Source of the DNA: Boswellia sacra
Lineage: Eukaryota > Streptophyta > Magnoliopsida > Sapindales > Burseraceae
Length of the DNA: 64,000 nt
Assembly: GCA_013180625.2 (NCBI GenBank)
Contig: SNVD02009787.1
Coordinates: forward strand, 248,001-312,000
Direction of reading: 5' to 3'
The notes under the pieces were generated by a model that had not been told where the DNA came from, did not search any database, and worked only from the letters and a program-made list of their open reading frames with translations. Below, in pieces: positions 1-10,727 of the stretch; the first letter of the stretch is position 1; every line of letters starts with the position of its first letter. The translations under genes were made by a program, and so were the position numbers.

Positions 1-407
1 CATGTTAATGTTCTAATGGGCATTTTAACAAACACCTAGAGACTATTCAAGACATAATGATAATGAGGTATGTTATAAAATTCTTTTTTTTTTTTTCAGG
101 TCCTCCAGTATTTACAATATTTATCATATTTCAATTTCAATGAGCCAGCAACATTTTTCATCTCATAATTGGTAAACACTAATTCTTTTATTCAAAGTTT
201 ATTTATAGCTAATTTCTTACTACTTGTCTAATCCAGAGTTTATTTATAGCTAATTCAAAGTTTATGGGATTTTGGGCCATTTTGAAGAGTATATATGATA
301 ATAATATAAGATATCCTTGTATATCAACAAACCTATGCACCAAATGGGTTTATCTAGATTATTTAGGTAAACTTAGATGGTTAAATTTTTTTTGTTTGTT
401 TTGGCAG

Positions 408-673
408 CTCGGGCTGAGATTGGGGAGTTCATTGAGTATGACTTAGACAATGAGGATGAGGATTGGCTTTACGAATTCAATAAAGACCGAAAAATTCTTA
501 CGCCTGAAAAGTAATTCATGATATCTATATTTCTTTTTTCTTTTTTCTTTTATTTTTTTCATCTCTTTCTTATCATGATTTTTATGTGGCATAGGAAAGC
601 AATTGTAATTTATACACCGATTACTCTTGGTTCACCGATTCCTGTACTTCTGCAACTAGATGTTGCTACTGAG
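408..673 (+). pseudogene. Enhancer of polycomb-like (EPL1) fragment, two exons
   Basis: Exon 408-510 follows a T-rich tract and CAG acceptor and encodes AEIGEFIEYDLDNEDEDWL followed by YEFNKDRKILTPEK. This acidic D/E-rich stretch is characteristic of the EPL1 domain of Enhancer of polycomb, a subunit of the NuA4 histone acetyltransferase complex that acts in the nucleus. A GTAATT donor follows. Exon 595-673, after an ATAG acceptor, encodes TLGSPIPVLLQLD, matching the next part of the plant family protein. The second exon is degraded at its 5' end and runs into GTGAAA. The N-terminus and the rest of the protein are absent, so this is a gene piece, probably captured by the surrounding transposon. 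The identification is from motif recall. Confidence 0.6.
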
Positions 674-1025
674 GTGAAACTTAGTTTAAATTGTTGGGAT
701 GCTCTCCAATTTTAATTCTCTACTCGCTCTCAATATGTGCCTTCATCATCTATATTTTATTGGGTGTGGAATTGTTGATTCGTATACTAATAAATTCTTA
801 ACACGTGGCTTCCTATAACTCTTTGAAAAATTAAATGGAGCAAATATTCTGTGCATAGTTCTTTTCTTATTAAAATCAAAAGTGCTTGTTCATCTCTGTC
901 TAAAGAGACTGAAATTTCTACTGGGGGAGTGCTTTTTCTTTTCTTAACCATCCAATTATATACGTATGGTAGTAGCATTCCACTAATTCAAAATAATTCT
1001 TCTATGAATCCTGTTGAATTTGCAG

Positions 1026-1127
1026 ATCATGCAATCAATTGGGTTTCTGGGCCCAGCCTTCTTTCTCACACAGCTGAGCCATATCAAGACTCCTGCAATG
1101 GCAGTGCTTTGTATGGCATGCAGTCAG
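1026..1127 (+). pseudogene. PHT4-type plastid anion transporter, single exon fragment
   Basis: A 102-base open segment lies between a TTTGCAG acceptor and a GTACTT donor. It encodes IMQSIGFLGPAFFLTQL and continues SHIKTPAMAVLCMACSQ. This matches a transmembrane stretch of plant PHT4 family members (Na+/phosphate or ascorbate transporters of the plastid envelope or thylakoid, major facilitator superfamily), closest from memory to PHT4;4. A full protein has about 12 membrane segments and roughly 500 residues; only this exon was found. The reading frame is intact and both splice sites look normal, so the capture may be recent. Other frames over this interval are also open but resemble nothing known to me. 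Confidence 0.65.
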
Positions 1128-2397
1128 GTACTTATTTAACGTTAGTTTCACCTGAGCTCAGTTTGCTTAACAATCTTCTGTTACATTTTTCTTTTTTCAT
1201 ATATATTTTAAACTCTGTTATTGATTGTGAATTATTGTTGCATGACAGACATGTAGAACTATTCTGGAAAATCTGTTGTGAAAGAATTCTGATACCTGTT
1301 ATGTGACATTTCTATTGAGCACAAACGGTAGTCTACTTATAGGTCTTGGTTTAAACGTGAGCTGCTTCTTAACATATTCAGGTTCAAATAATATAAATGC
1401 AGCTAGAATGCTGCAAACAACAGCTTGTTACAAACAAATTATAAGAATCTATCCCCCTTGTCACCTATTTAACAATTCAATTTCACCTTTGAAAACCATG
1501 AGACACCATCTGCGGAGAGAAGACAAAGGAAGAATAGCAAGCGTACGACTGTACTTTTTTTATTTAAATACGAAGACAGTCTAACTATCTCGTAAAAGTA
1601 GGGAAATAGGTCATCTTAAAAGTTGCGGGTGACTGAAATTGTAATGGGACCCTACAACTTTTAAAATACTTTGAGGTCATTGGCACTGACTACAAGCTGA
1701 TGAATTTTTACTGGACATATGAAAACCACAACTTTTAAAATACTTTGAGGTATTATGTCATATTACTTGTAGATTTTTCTCTTTTTTTTTTTTTTTGTTG
1801 AGTTAGCTAACTGATTTGACTTGTTTTTGTCACTATAAATGTTATTTTAAGGTTTTTTTAATTGATGAAGAAGATGAATGGTGCGGAGGTAAGTACCGAT
1901 TCATTAGTGTTTTTTTTTCAATTTTTACTTTGAGTATTATTAACAATTGAACTTATATACTTAATTTTATTTGTAGTCTTCAAGGAAATCTAAAAAAAAG
2001 ATTGTGAAAGGAACATCATGCAGTCATGGAAGCTGCTGCTGAAGAAAGAAATGAAGGAATTAGGATAGAGGAACATGATTTTTAATGGTTGTTTCATTTG
2101 TGGTACATTAAACACTCAAATCATCTAGTATTTGTTATTTTCTTATTGTTCATGTATGTTACTTATTTTCAATTCCAATGCTTCTTACTTGTTGTATAGA
2201 TACAAGTATTTAAACTTTTACTATTGTAATGATATTCATTTCAATTTAAATATGTAATTTGATATTATATATAATTGTTAACTTGAATGTAATCATTTCT
2301 ATTATGATGTATACAGTTATAAAATATTATAAGCATCACAAATTATCCAAAAATTTATAAAAATACATATGCATTTATTTTTAAAATATACATTATA

Positions 2398-2719
2398 CCT
2401 ACGGCAACGTGTAATGCGCGTTGTCAAAAAATTGCGAATTCAGATACGGCAACGTGCAATGCACGTTGCTATTTGAGATACGGCAACGTGCATTGCACGT
2501 TGCTAAAAGTTTATAATTGCTGGGTATTTAACAACGTGCGATGCACGTTGCGAAATCTCAAATAGCAACGTGCAAAACGGCCTACGACAACGTGCAATGC
2601 ACGTTGCGAAATGTTCTGGACTTTTCGCAACAGGCAGAACAGCAACATGCACCTGCACGTTGCGAAAGCCTTTTCGCAACGTGCAATGCACGTTGCCGTA
2701 GGTCCTTTTTCTACTAGTG
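2398..2719. repeat. CACTA subterminal palindromic repeats and terminus
   Basis: The motif CAACGTGCAATGCACGTTG and close variants occurs about seven times, plus one half copy, spaced 30-50 bp apart. Each copy is itself a palindrome. The array ends in CTTTTTCTACTAGTG at 2719. Arrays of short subterminal repeats next to CACTA termini are known transposase-binding regions in En/Spm elements; that role here is inferred. Confidence 0.6.
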
Positions 2720-3304
2720 CGTGTTAAATGAACAAATAGATAAATTATACATTGTATTTCATATGCTGAAACCTTAAAACATAAACTTCAATTGTTAACA
2801 ATTATCAAATAAGCATTATCTTAATAGGATGTATTTGTTACAAGGAATCTTTGGGCAAAAATTATAATCCCTCAAACTTCTTCCATAATATAAAATGAAG
2901 AAAAGAAAGTGAGATCGTTCACTGAATTAAAAATAAAATATTATGATATGGACATCGGAAAAGTTTTTCTATGGGGTATTGACATCCGAAGTCGTGTCGC
3001 CTAACCAAATCGCAGCGTTGAAGCAGTGTTGAGAACAGTGCCAGTGGTAACATTTAATTGTTAAAATAGTCAATATTCGTCTAAATTTGTAACTATTAAT
3101 GACTCTTAAAAACATTCGGTAACGGTTGACTCATTTTGACCACTAAAATATTAATAATAGGATTATTTCTATTTTCACCCAAATTTTTATTGGGATAATC
3201 ATAGACTACCTACCTTTTAACTTAATATCATCCATATATACCGTTTACACTTTATATGATTTAGTCCCTATATTTTTAAAAACTCATCACATACAACCCT
3301 CCCG
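2720..3304. other. Intergenic, no gene seen
   Basis: AT-rich sequence without a coding segment, tRNA or recognisable repeat terminus. Confidence 0.5.
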
Positions 3305-4144
3305 TTAGGGGTGTTCGTCGGTTTGGATCCGGTGGATTTAGCTAATAACCAATCCAATTCAATAATAATCGGTTTAGAGATTTTTCAATCCAATCCAATG
3401 TAATTAAAGATTGAAATCCAATCCAATCCGATTTTTAAAAAAAATCGTCCAATTCAATTCAATCCAATCCAATCCAAACTTTAAAAAAATTAAAAAAGAA
3501 AAAAGAAAAATCCAGTATGATCCAATAATAAATACAAGTTAATGTGATATTATATAAATATAATGATAACATGAAGTTACTAAGCAAATTAAAATATTGG
3601 TAAACCATAATATAATAAATAAAAATTCATTTATAAATTGATTAATGTTCCTAACTAAAAATAAAAATACAAAATTAAATTATTCCATTTGTAATTTAAA
3701 TAAATTTATAGGTCTCCATGCAATAAGTCGTCATGCATAAATGGAACTTGGAAAATTTATTACTGCATATTGTATTAACTCAATGTCATCCATACATATT
3801 AAAGAATGCCCTGCAAACATGAATAAATAATTAATAAGTAATTAATAATTTTTATATTGAGATAAATATAATTGACATGAAAAAACAATTCATGAAATAA
3901 AAAAATAATAACTAAGTTACATTTATATTTACCAATTAAGCATAGTATAGATGCATTATATCAATCATCATCAAATGTTAATTTTAATTTTTAGATATTA
4001 TATAGTTAATTTTATTACCCATTATTTGGATTGGATCGGTTTATGATGGATTTTTATAATAGGATCCGTTATCTGATCCAATAAATTCGGTTTTCAAAAA
4101 TTTCGATCCAATCCAATCCGTCAATTGATCAAATCCAATTAAAA
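3305..4144. mobile_element. hAT-like non-autonomous element, right end lost
   Basis: It begins TAGGGGTGTTCGTCGG, a common terminus of plant hAT-type MITEs. Dense AATCCAATCC repeats follow at both flanks of an AT-rich core; in the right flank they also occur inverted as GGATTGGATCGG. No matching GAACACCCCTA terminus is present before the Mutator-like coding remnant at 4145, so the right end seems deleted or overwritten. There is no coding capacity. Confidence 0.45.
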
Positions 4145-6020
4145 TTGGATCATGTAAGGCAAACATTGAGACTTACAAATGTTGTTGTAATGGAACATGT
4201 TGAAACTTCAATACGAGAGGCATTTAAGGAACCACAACAACCTATCGACAGTAATGTGAATAACTTTAATGTTGGAGGTAATGATGATGGTTCGATTAGA
4301 TGTGATGATAATGTCGGAATTGATAGTGATGGTAATATTGGAGGACATTTTGAGGGAGTTGGTTTTCTTGGCTATCATGTAGTTGGACTAACAAATGATG
4401 ATGATCACCACCTCCACAGCATCAAAGAAGAAGCATTTGAGGAAGTGTCAAGAGTAAAAGATAGCTACCAAGAAGATAATGTGAATGATGATAGTGCAAC
4501 TGAGGATACACATTTTGATTAGCAAGGCAGAAGTGGTGGTGATGACAATGATAAGGTAGATTTGCATTTGGACCAAGATGAACAAATTGAACATAACCAT
4601 ATTGTGGTTATAAATTCGATACTAGAAAGAGTGAAGGATGTGTTTAGGTTCATGCCTCCAATACAACATTCTGGGACACCTATTTTGGCGAACGTGCATG
4701 AAATTAATAGTGGTGAAGTTCAAGTGGATATATATTTTTAGACAAGATATAGAACTCTGACACAAGGTGGCGAACTTGGCATTGCAACACAACTTAGAGT
4801 TCTAGGTAACTCGATCAACTAAAACTCGATTTGAATTGGATTATCGGGAGGAAACTTGCAAATGGAATTTAAGAACAACAAAGGTTAAAGAGTTCTTCCA
4901 AGTAAGCGTCTTTAACAACACATAAACATGTGAAGGTGCAGGATCCTAACCACAAGCAAGGAAGTACAGAACTAATTGGGGTTCATATTAAAAAGAAGTT
5001 TGTCAATGTCTCAAGAATATATCGACCTATCGAAATAATTAAGGAAGTTAAAAAAGACTTGCATATTACAATTAGTTATCAAAAGGCATGGAGGGCACAA
5101 GACACCACTCTAAACCAACTTCATGGAGCTGCTGAAGAGTCATTTGCTCTTTTACCCTCTTATGCATAAATGGTTAAGTCAACAAATCTGTGTATAGTGA
5201 CCGCACTTAAGGTTGATCACAATCATCACTTCAAATATTTCTTCATGGTATTGGGGGTATCCATTTTTGGATTTCTAAGTTTGATTAGACCTATTATTGT
5301 CCTTGATGGCGCCTTCTTGACGGGAAAATACTGAGACACAATGTTTATGGCACAGTGTATGGATGGTAACAACCAAATATTCCCTCTCATCATTGCATTT
5401 GGCCATTCTGAGAATGATGAGTCATGATTTTGTTCATGTCAAGGCTCCATGGTATTATTGGACACATCCCAAATCTTGTTATCATCTCTAATTGCCACAA
5501 AAGCATCGAGAAGGTAGTATCTACTATCTTCCCAGATGCTTTGTTTGGTATTTGCATGCATCATCTAGAATATAAACTAAAGAAAAGTACCTAGCCCTGT
5601 TTTTATCAATGTAGCCAATGCTTATCAGCAACTTGTGTTTGACAGGCTTTGTGAATTAGTTATAGGAACAAAACCAAGAGCTGCCGACTATTTGGAGCAA
5701 GCAGATGTTTGAAGATAGGCACAGTGTCTCTTTATCTAGTCATAGGTTCAACATCATGACCACAAATATTGCTGAATCTATAAACAACATAATGAAAAAA
5801 GCAAAAAACTTAGGCACTACTCTGATTTTGTGAATTCTACTATCAGGTATGTTACATTACACAATGATACTCAACAAATCCATAACTTACGTACTGAGTA
5901 TAAGAACTAATGTTGTAATAACTAATGTTATAATTTTTTGTTCTCAATAGGTATTGTAGGAGACTGTTCCATAAGAGGAGTATTGTAGCTGCAAACTCCA
6001 CTACAACACTGACCAAGTGG
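4145..6020 (+). pseudogene. Mutator-like element (MULE) transposase, decayed
   Basis: Blocks of MULE transposase appear in order across several frames. There is an acidic N-terminal region at 4145-4520. A DNA-binding and helical part at 4930-5167 includes SYQKAWRA. The catalytic-domain start near 5225-5420 reads LIRPIIVLDGAFLTGKY, then DGNNQIFPL and SENDES. A later block near 5640-5810 includes LCELVIG and NIMTTNIAESINNIMKKA. A C-terminal block near 5950-6033 ends TTTLTKWTNAC. MULE transposases are DDE enzymes that excise and insert DNA in the nucleus. Many stops and frameshifts, and a missing catalytic stretch, make it non-functional. No terminal inverted repeats were found around it. Confidence 0.75.
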
Positions 6021-6119
6021 ACGAATGCTTGTTGAAAAGTCTAAAATATATACACAATCTTAATATTAAAATAATTACTTAAGAAATTAAGATTTAAAGC
6101 AATACCTTGATAATCCAAG

Positions 6120-6640
6120 TGATGAGAAACAAGGTTCCCCAAATTAAAAGAAAAAGAGGGAGATGTAGATAGAGGAAGGGGAAGAAACAATAGAAGAAAT
6201 CTAGGGGAGAAATAAAGTGAAATTTAGGAAGAAAATAATCTTTTACAAAAAGATCAAAAATCAATGTTAACCAAGTTTAAAAAATAACATAACTAAAGAC
6301 ACTTATTTATAGGACCTTAAAATCTAATTCTACTAGGAAATAAAATCTCATAAGCAAATATAATCATAATCCTAATTTAACTAGAAAATACCAAAAACAA
6401 ATACTAAGTAATGTAGTAAACTATTGATTAGGAAAGCAATGCAAGTAGGAGTTCTACTAAATTAGGAAGTCAAAATCTCTAATAATAGTGAAAATCACTA
6501 ATTTATTAAAATCCTTAAAATTAAATTGAAATCCCTAATTTAATTTCTATTTATAATCTAATGAGTCCTACGTCAATTCTAACCCTCTTGAAAAACTTGA
6601 CACCCAGCGTTGGCCAAAGAAAAAACTCCATCAAAGCGTA
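6120..6640 (-). mobile_element. Diverged 3' LTR with internal tail, same family as the 25.7-kb element
   Basis: On the minus strand an LTR starts TGACGTAGGAC (6575) and ends in CATCA (6120), about 456 bp. It parallels the intact LTR at 25729-26175 over most of its length. The sequence just upstream on the minus strand (6576-6640) contains TTTTTCAAGAGGG, equivalent to the polypurine region of the intact element, so this is a 3' end rather than a 5' LTR. No primer site follows the LTR. Confidence 0.65.
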
Positions 6641-6756
6641 TTAGCTGGATGTGTCAAGCGAATAAGTAAACATCCAAATATATCACGAACATAGCATAAA
6701 GTCTCCAATGACATGGACACAATTGTAGGCCGTGTGAGTTGACTTTTACTTCAATG

Positions 6757-6853
6757 ATTCCTAATTAATAGTCAAAAACCCTAATTTATTAAAATCCCTA
6801 AAATTAAGTCAAAAATTTTATTTGTAATTATAATCTAATGGGTTCATACATCA
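6757..6853 (-). mobile_element. Short 5' fragment of the same LTR family
   Basis: On the minus strand the segment begins TGATGTATGAACCC and continues with TTTTAGGGATTTTAATAAA, matching the first ~100 bp of the LTR at 25729. It lies just upstream of the 6120-6640 copy in the same orientation, so two broken copies are adjacent. Confidence 0.5.
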
Positions 6854-7055
6854 CCAAACTTTATAATCATTTGGATTATTAAAAAAAATAAAACCAAAAA
6901 AATAAAACCTTGGGATTTTAATGTTGAATCATTGATTAATTAACACAAAAATGGAAGTGAAAGTCCAAGAGAGAGTTGAAAGTGAAGAGAAAATGATGAA
7001 AAGTTCAACACAAAAGGTAAAGAATAACCCATAAGTATCAAGAGGATGGCTTTTT

Positions 7056-7440
7056 TTAATTAAAATTGATGGAAATCTTGTGAATTAAAGAGTGAAAAAA
7101 TGGCAAAATGTTCTGGTTACTTTGTGAACAATGACAAAACCAAGTGTTATATTGGAACTTAGATATATATATATATATTTTTAATCTAAAAAGTTTATCG
7201 GCTATAGCCCCGCCTAGGGCATGCAACCCTACGCCTTTGACTGCCAGGGCATTGAAAACTTGAACGCAAGAGGACATCAGGGGAGTTGAAATTTGATTCG
7301 CTTGATCCTTAGTGAAGAGCAAAGTTGATCGTGCAAAGGCTCATCCAAGTGACTGAGTTGAATGTTCAAGGACTAAGCCCAACGTAAGGAACAATTTGAT
7401 TACACTGAGTTGTACATTCAACTCTTGTTATGACTTCCTA
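7056..7440 (-). other. Coding-looking minus-strand remnant, unidentified
   Basis: A minus-strand open stretch encodes LLFTKDQANQISTPLMSSC followed by VQVFNALAVKGVGLHALGG, then runs into a TA-rich microsatellite near 7160. Composition is more protein-like than its surroundings. I do not recognise a family, and no start or splice structure is evident. Confidence 0.2.
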
Positions 7441-7465
7441 AAATAAACACCATTACGTTTCGAGT

Positions 7466-7658
7466 AATGTTAGACTTACAACATTCATACAACCTAAATT
7501 TTACAATATGACTTGGCAGCTTATATGACAAAAATTCACTAGAGGAGGAAAAAATAAAAATGAATAAGAGAAATCACATCTCCAATAGGATTGTGCCACT
7601 TAAGCTGCCACATCAAATTGTAGATTTAATGTTGTATGAATGTTGTAAGTCTAGCATT
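7466..7658. mobile_element. MITE with ~58-bp inverted termini
   Basis: The left arm AATGTTAGACTTACAACATT is mirrored by the right arm ending TGTTGTAAGTCTAGCATT. The match extends about 58 bp inward to TGGCAGCTTA / TAAGCTGCCA. The core contains GGAGGAAAAAA and GAATAAGAGAA. Length is 193 bp and there is no coding capacity. A related copy lies at 12940-13123. A TAA/TTA flank is possible, but the duplication is not clear. Confidence 0.7.
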
Positions 7659-8019
7659 ATTGTTACATTCCAACTCAACTTAGTTAAATATTTATGTAAA
7701 AATTAAAGTTGACATAATTAGAGAATTAAATTCAAGGATAAGATAGTAAAGTAATAAATAAAAACATAGAGCGATAAATAAATATGTAAATGATAACCGA
7801 GGTTTATATGATTAACTCTTTCTGTCATATGATTAACCAAACTAACGTGCCAGTATAAATTTCCCAACAGGCTTAGATAATCAAGGAATTAATGTTTAGA
7901 CTTAAAGCATCGAGCAACAATTTATTTACAAAAAAAAAAGCACTTATAATTTTTAAATAAAAAAATTGTAACATCATAAATCAAATGATTCATACATAAA
8001 TTTTATCAAACACCTTAAA

Positions 8020-9931
8020 GGCGTTTGGTGCACCCCATACTATAGCATAAAGTGTTTTAGATAGGACAGGATAGAATGGAATATAATAGGTTTGGATAAG
8101 AGATAATTAGGGATGGCAATTTGACCCACCGGGTCCCTGGCCTTGGTGTGACCCGCAAAAATAGGGCGGGTCTGGTGCAAAATGATTTTGCCCGGGCTGA
8201 GGCTAGTCCGGGTTTGGGTCCAACCTCTTGGACTCGTTGAGCCGCCCCGCCCCGCAAGATATAGGGTTGTATTTATAAAGTCTTAAAATTACATTTGTTA
8301 AACTTTTCATATATGTAAATTATTAATAATTTTACAAACAATACAAATACTTTAACAAAAGTTACATTTTAATTAATAATTAACATCTTTAAGTATATTA
8401 ACATCAATTTAGTCATGCTATAATGACAAAATAAAATATTTATATTTTATAGTAATTAAATTTGTGTAATATATACAATCTTGATATAGATTATTAAGTA
8501 TTAATTAAATTATTACAATATTAACAAAATCATTTTCAAAATGTATACCTTTAACATAATCAATATATTATTTTCTAAATATGTAAACAGAAAATATGAT
8601 AAAAACAATCTTAAAACCTTAAATATATGATTTATCGTAATTTAAATTAATTAATCAAATTATTAATGTTTCAAAAATATATATAATGTTAATTAATTGA
8701 TATATGTCAATCATATTATTACTATTATTAGATTGAAATTAAATCAACATACTATTAGAAAATTATTTAATTGTATTATCAACTATTTGAAATATTGTCA
8801 ATTAACTAGTTTACAAGCAATAGTACACTTTTAATATTATTTTAAATAGAGTATATAACATTATTACTAATAAAATCAAATAGTAATTAGTGGTCACTAT
8901 TTTTTTAGATGATATAACTAATTTATATAATTACCATTTAGCTTGCATAATGCCAATAAAAATGAAAACTTCAATAAACTTTATAGGTAATAGATTTTTT
9001 TATATAATATAAATTAACTTTAGTTCTTTTAAGTTTAAATACAATCAACATTTAATTTATACAATGCAAATATAAATAAAAAATTTTTACAAAGATTGTT
9101 TTATCTAATATAAATTAGCTTTTCTATTTTTACTTTTAATGATTGTCGAATAATTAGATTTGTTATGAAATATTTTAGGATGTATATCATATGTATACGT
9201 ATTTTATTTTAGATTAAGAATAAATTATATTTATGTTATTTTAAATTTTTACACATGTATGTATTTTTTTTAATGAATTGATTGAATATAAATTTTTTAT
9301 AAATTTTAAATAATAATTATAAATATATTTCTATTTTAAATAAATTAATTTAATAAAATTTAAATTATGCGAGGTGGGGCAGGTCCGGGTCTTCTCTTTA
9401 AAATTTTGCCCTGCCCCTCCCCATTCCGAGGCAACGGGGCAGGAAAAAATTCAACGGGCCGGGGATGGGTACTTGCTGCCCCGAACCCACCCCGCCCCAT
9501 TGCCAACCCTAGAAATAATATTGGACCGTGTTTAGTCTAAATCTGAATAAATAAGAATACATAATATAATATTCAAACTTAGATGATTTTTAATAAATAT
9601 ATAATACATATTAAATAACGTAGACATTAATTTTTAAATTAATAAATAATTTTTCATTTGTAATTAATTAGTTAAATATTTTATCATTATTAATTTTATA
9701 TCATTAGTGATCGTAAAATTAAAATCAATTAAAATTTTATTTACCATTTTTATATTTTATTAATAAATAAAACTTTAAATTTATTATTTTAATAATATTT
9801 GATATTTAGAAAAATAAAACAAAACCTTAGCAGTTGGCCAGTTCCTTATCCTCCCTTAATAAATGGATCTAGGCTTGTTAACTTTTGCCATCCTATGCTG
9901 TGCTATGCTATGCCCCATAGCAAACAGAGCC
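8020..9931. mobile_element. Outer MITE-like element, split by a nested hAT element
   Basis: The left end GGCGTTTGGTGCACCCCATA and the right end GCCCCATAGCAAACAGAGCC form imperfect inverted termini, continued by ATAGCATAAA versus GCTGTGCTATGC. A separate hAT-like element occupies 8108-9511. Removing it leaves about 500 bp of AT-rich sequence. The target duplication is uncertain (TAAAG occurs at both edges). Confidence 0.45.
8108..9511. mobile_element. Non-autonomous hAT-like element with 8-bp duplication
   Basis: The left terminus TAGGGATGGCAAT is matched by the right terminus ATTGCCAACCCTA. The flanks are GAGATAAT and GAAATAAT, an 8-bp target duplication with one mismatch, which is the hAT signature. 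Both subterminal zones are GC-rich (GGGGCGGGT-like), in sharp contrast to a 1.1-kb core that is extremely AT-rich and has no coding capacity. Confidence 0.8.
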
Positions 9932-10036
9932 ATAAAGGATTTCCAGAAATTGCTCGTAACTAACAAAATAAAAATACGTCAATCTCCCCAAATACCCTAG
10001 CATACAAGGAGATATAGATAGTTAACTAATCATTTG

Positions 10037-10064
10037 ATATATATATATATATATATATATATAT
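10037..10064. repeat. (TA)n microsatellite
   Basis: About 28 bp of alternating TA, bounded by CATTTGA and TCAAACG, so it can also fold as a hairpin. Confidence 0.9.
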
Positions 10065-10098
10065 CAAACGACAGAAAGCAACAAATAGAGATAAGTTT

Positions 10099-10324
10099 TC
10101 AATCTAGAGGCATATATACTTGCTTCGCAACCCCTGAAGATAGAAGGAGGAAAATTGATGCATATTTGTCAAGCGACAAGACATTAATGGATTCATTCAA
10201 GACTTGATACATAGAGTCAGCACAATAATGCCCTGTCTCAGTGGCTTCAAATACCAGGACTTGGTTAGCTCACCCTAAAAGCTTCATAATAGACAAATAG
10301 TCATATTCATATAATTCCTTGAAC
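10099..10324 (-). other. Unidentified coding-looking exon with internal stop
   Basis: After a CAG acceptor on the minus strand, the frame reads FKELYEYDYLSIMKLLG, a stop, then ANQVLVFEATETGHYCADSM and a further ~35 residues to a TGA at 10099. The segment looks like protein but I cannot name the family. The internal stop suggests a gene relic. Confidence 0.3.
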
Positions 10325-10727
10325 CTGTATATGAAGCTACATGATTGATTGCAAATCGAACACTTGAAAGGAATTTAAGAACTCCAATAGTTAAATTAGA
10401 AACCAAATATTGCACGCAATCCCAACAATTATAGATTTTTATTAAGCATCAATTAAAAGAAAAAAGAGTGCTAACAATCAAAAATAGAAATGAACTGATA
10501 ATTAACTAACCCCTTGGTGACATGATGTATGAAGACTAGAGATCAATGATGGTTGCGGGTATCATCAAAGTGAGAGACTACAGGTAGTGTCTTCGTCGTC
10601 ATCGAGGGAGAATAATGCTTAGAATAAGAGAGAAGGAGTGTTCTCAGCATGGATTCTTCTATACAGGAACAGCCTTGATCATTATTTGTAACACTTACGA
10701 CATGCTTCTACCGTCGCAATGGTCTAA

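Larger units (their letters stand above)
1..2719 (+). mobile_element. CACTA-type transposon, right part, with captured gene fragments
   Basis: The segment ends at 2719 in TTTTTCTACTAGTG, the reverse complement of a CACTAGTAGAAAAA terminus typical of plant CACTA (En/Spm) elements. About 320 bp of palindromic subterminal repeats lie just inside it. Further inside are exon fragments of two unrelated host genes (408-673 and 1026-1127), both on the plus strand. The left terminus is not in the window, so linking the fragments to this terminus is inference. Between 1128 and 2397 I see no clear gene. A 24-bp direct repeat (near 1662 and 1730) and two short exon-like stretches near 1850-2085 may be remnants of transposon coding sequence. 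Confidence 0.45.

Noticed and set aside
851..1306. 151-residue plus-strand frame covering the PHT4 exon
   Set aside because: It reads the exon in another frame. The PHT4 frame between good splice sites explains the interval.
2398..2719. CRISPR-like array of regularly spaced palindromes
   Set aside because: Spacing is irregular, units are transposon subterminal palindromes ending in a CACTA terminus, and the DNA is plant nuclear.
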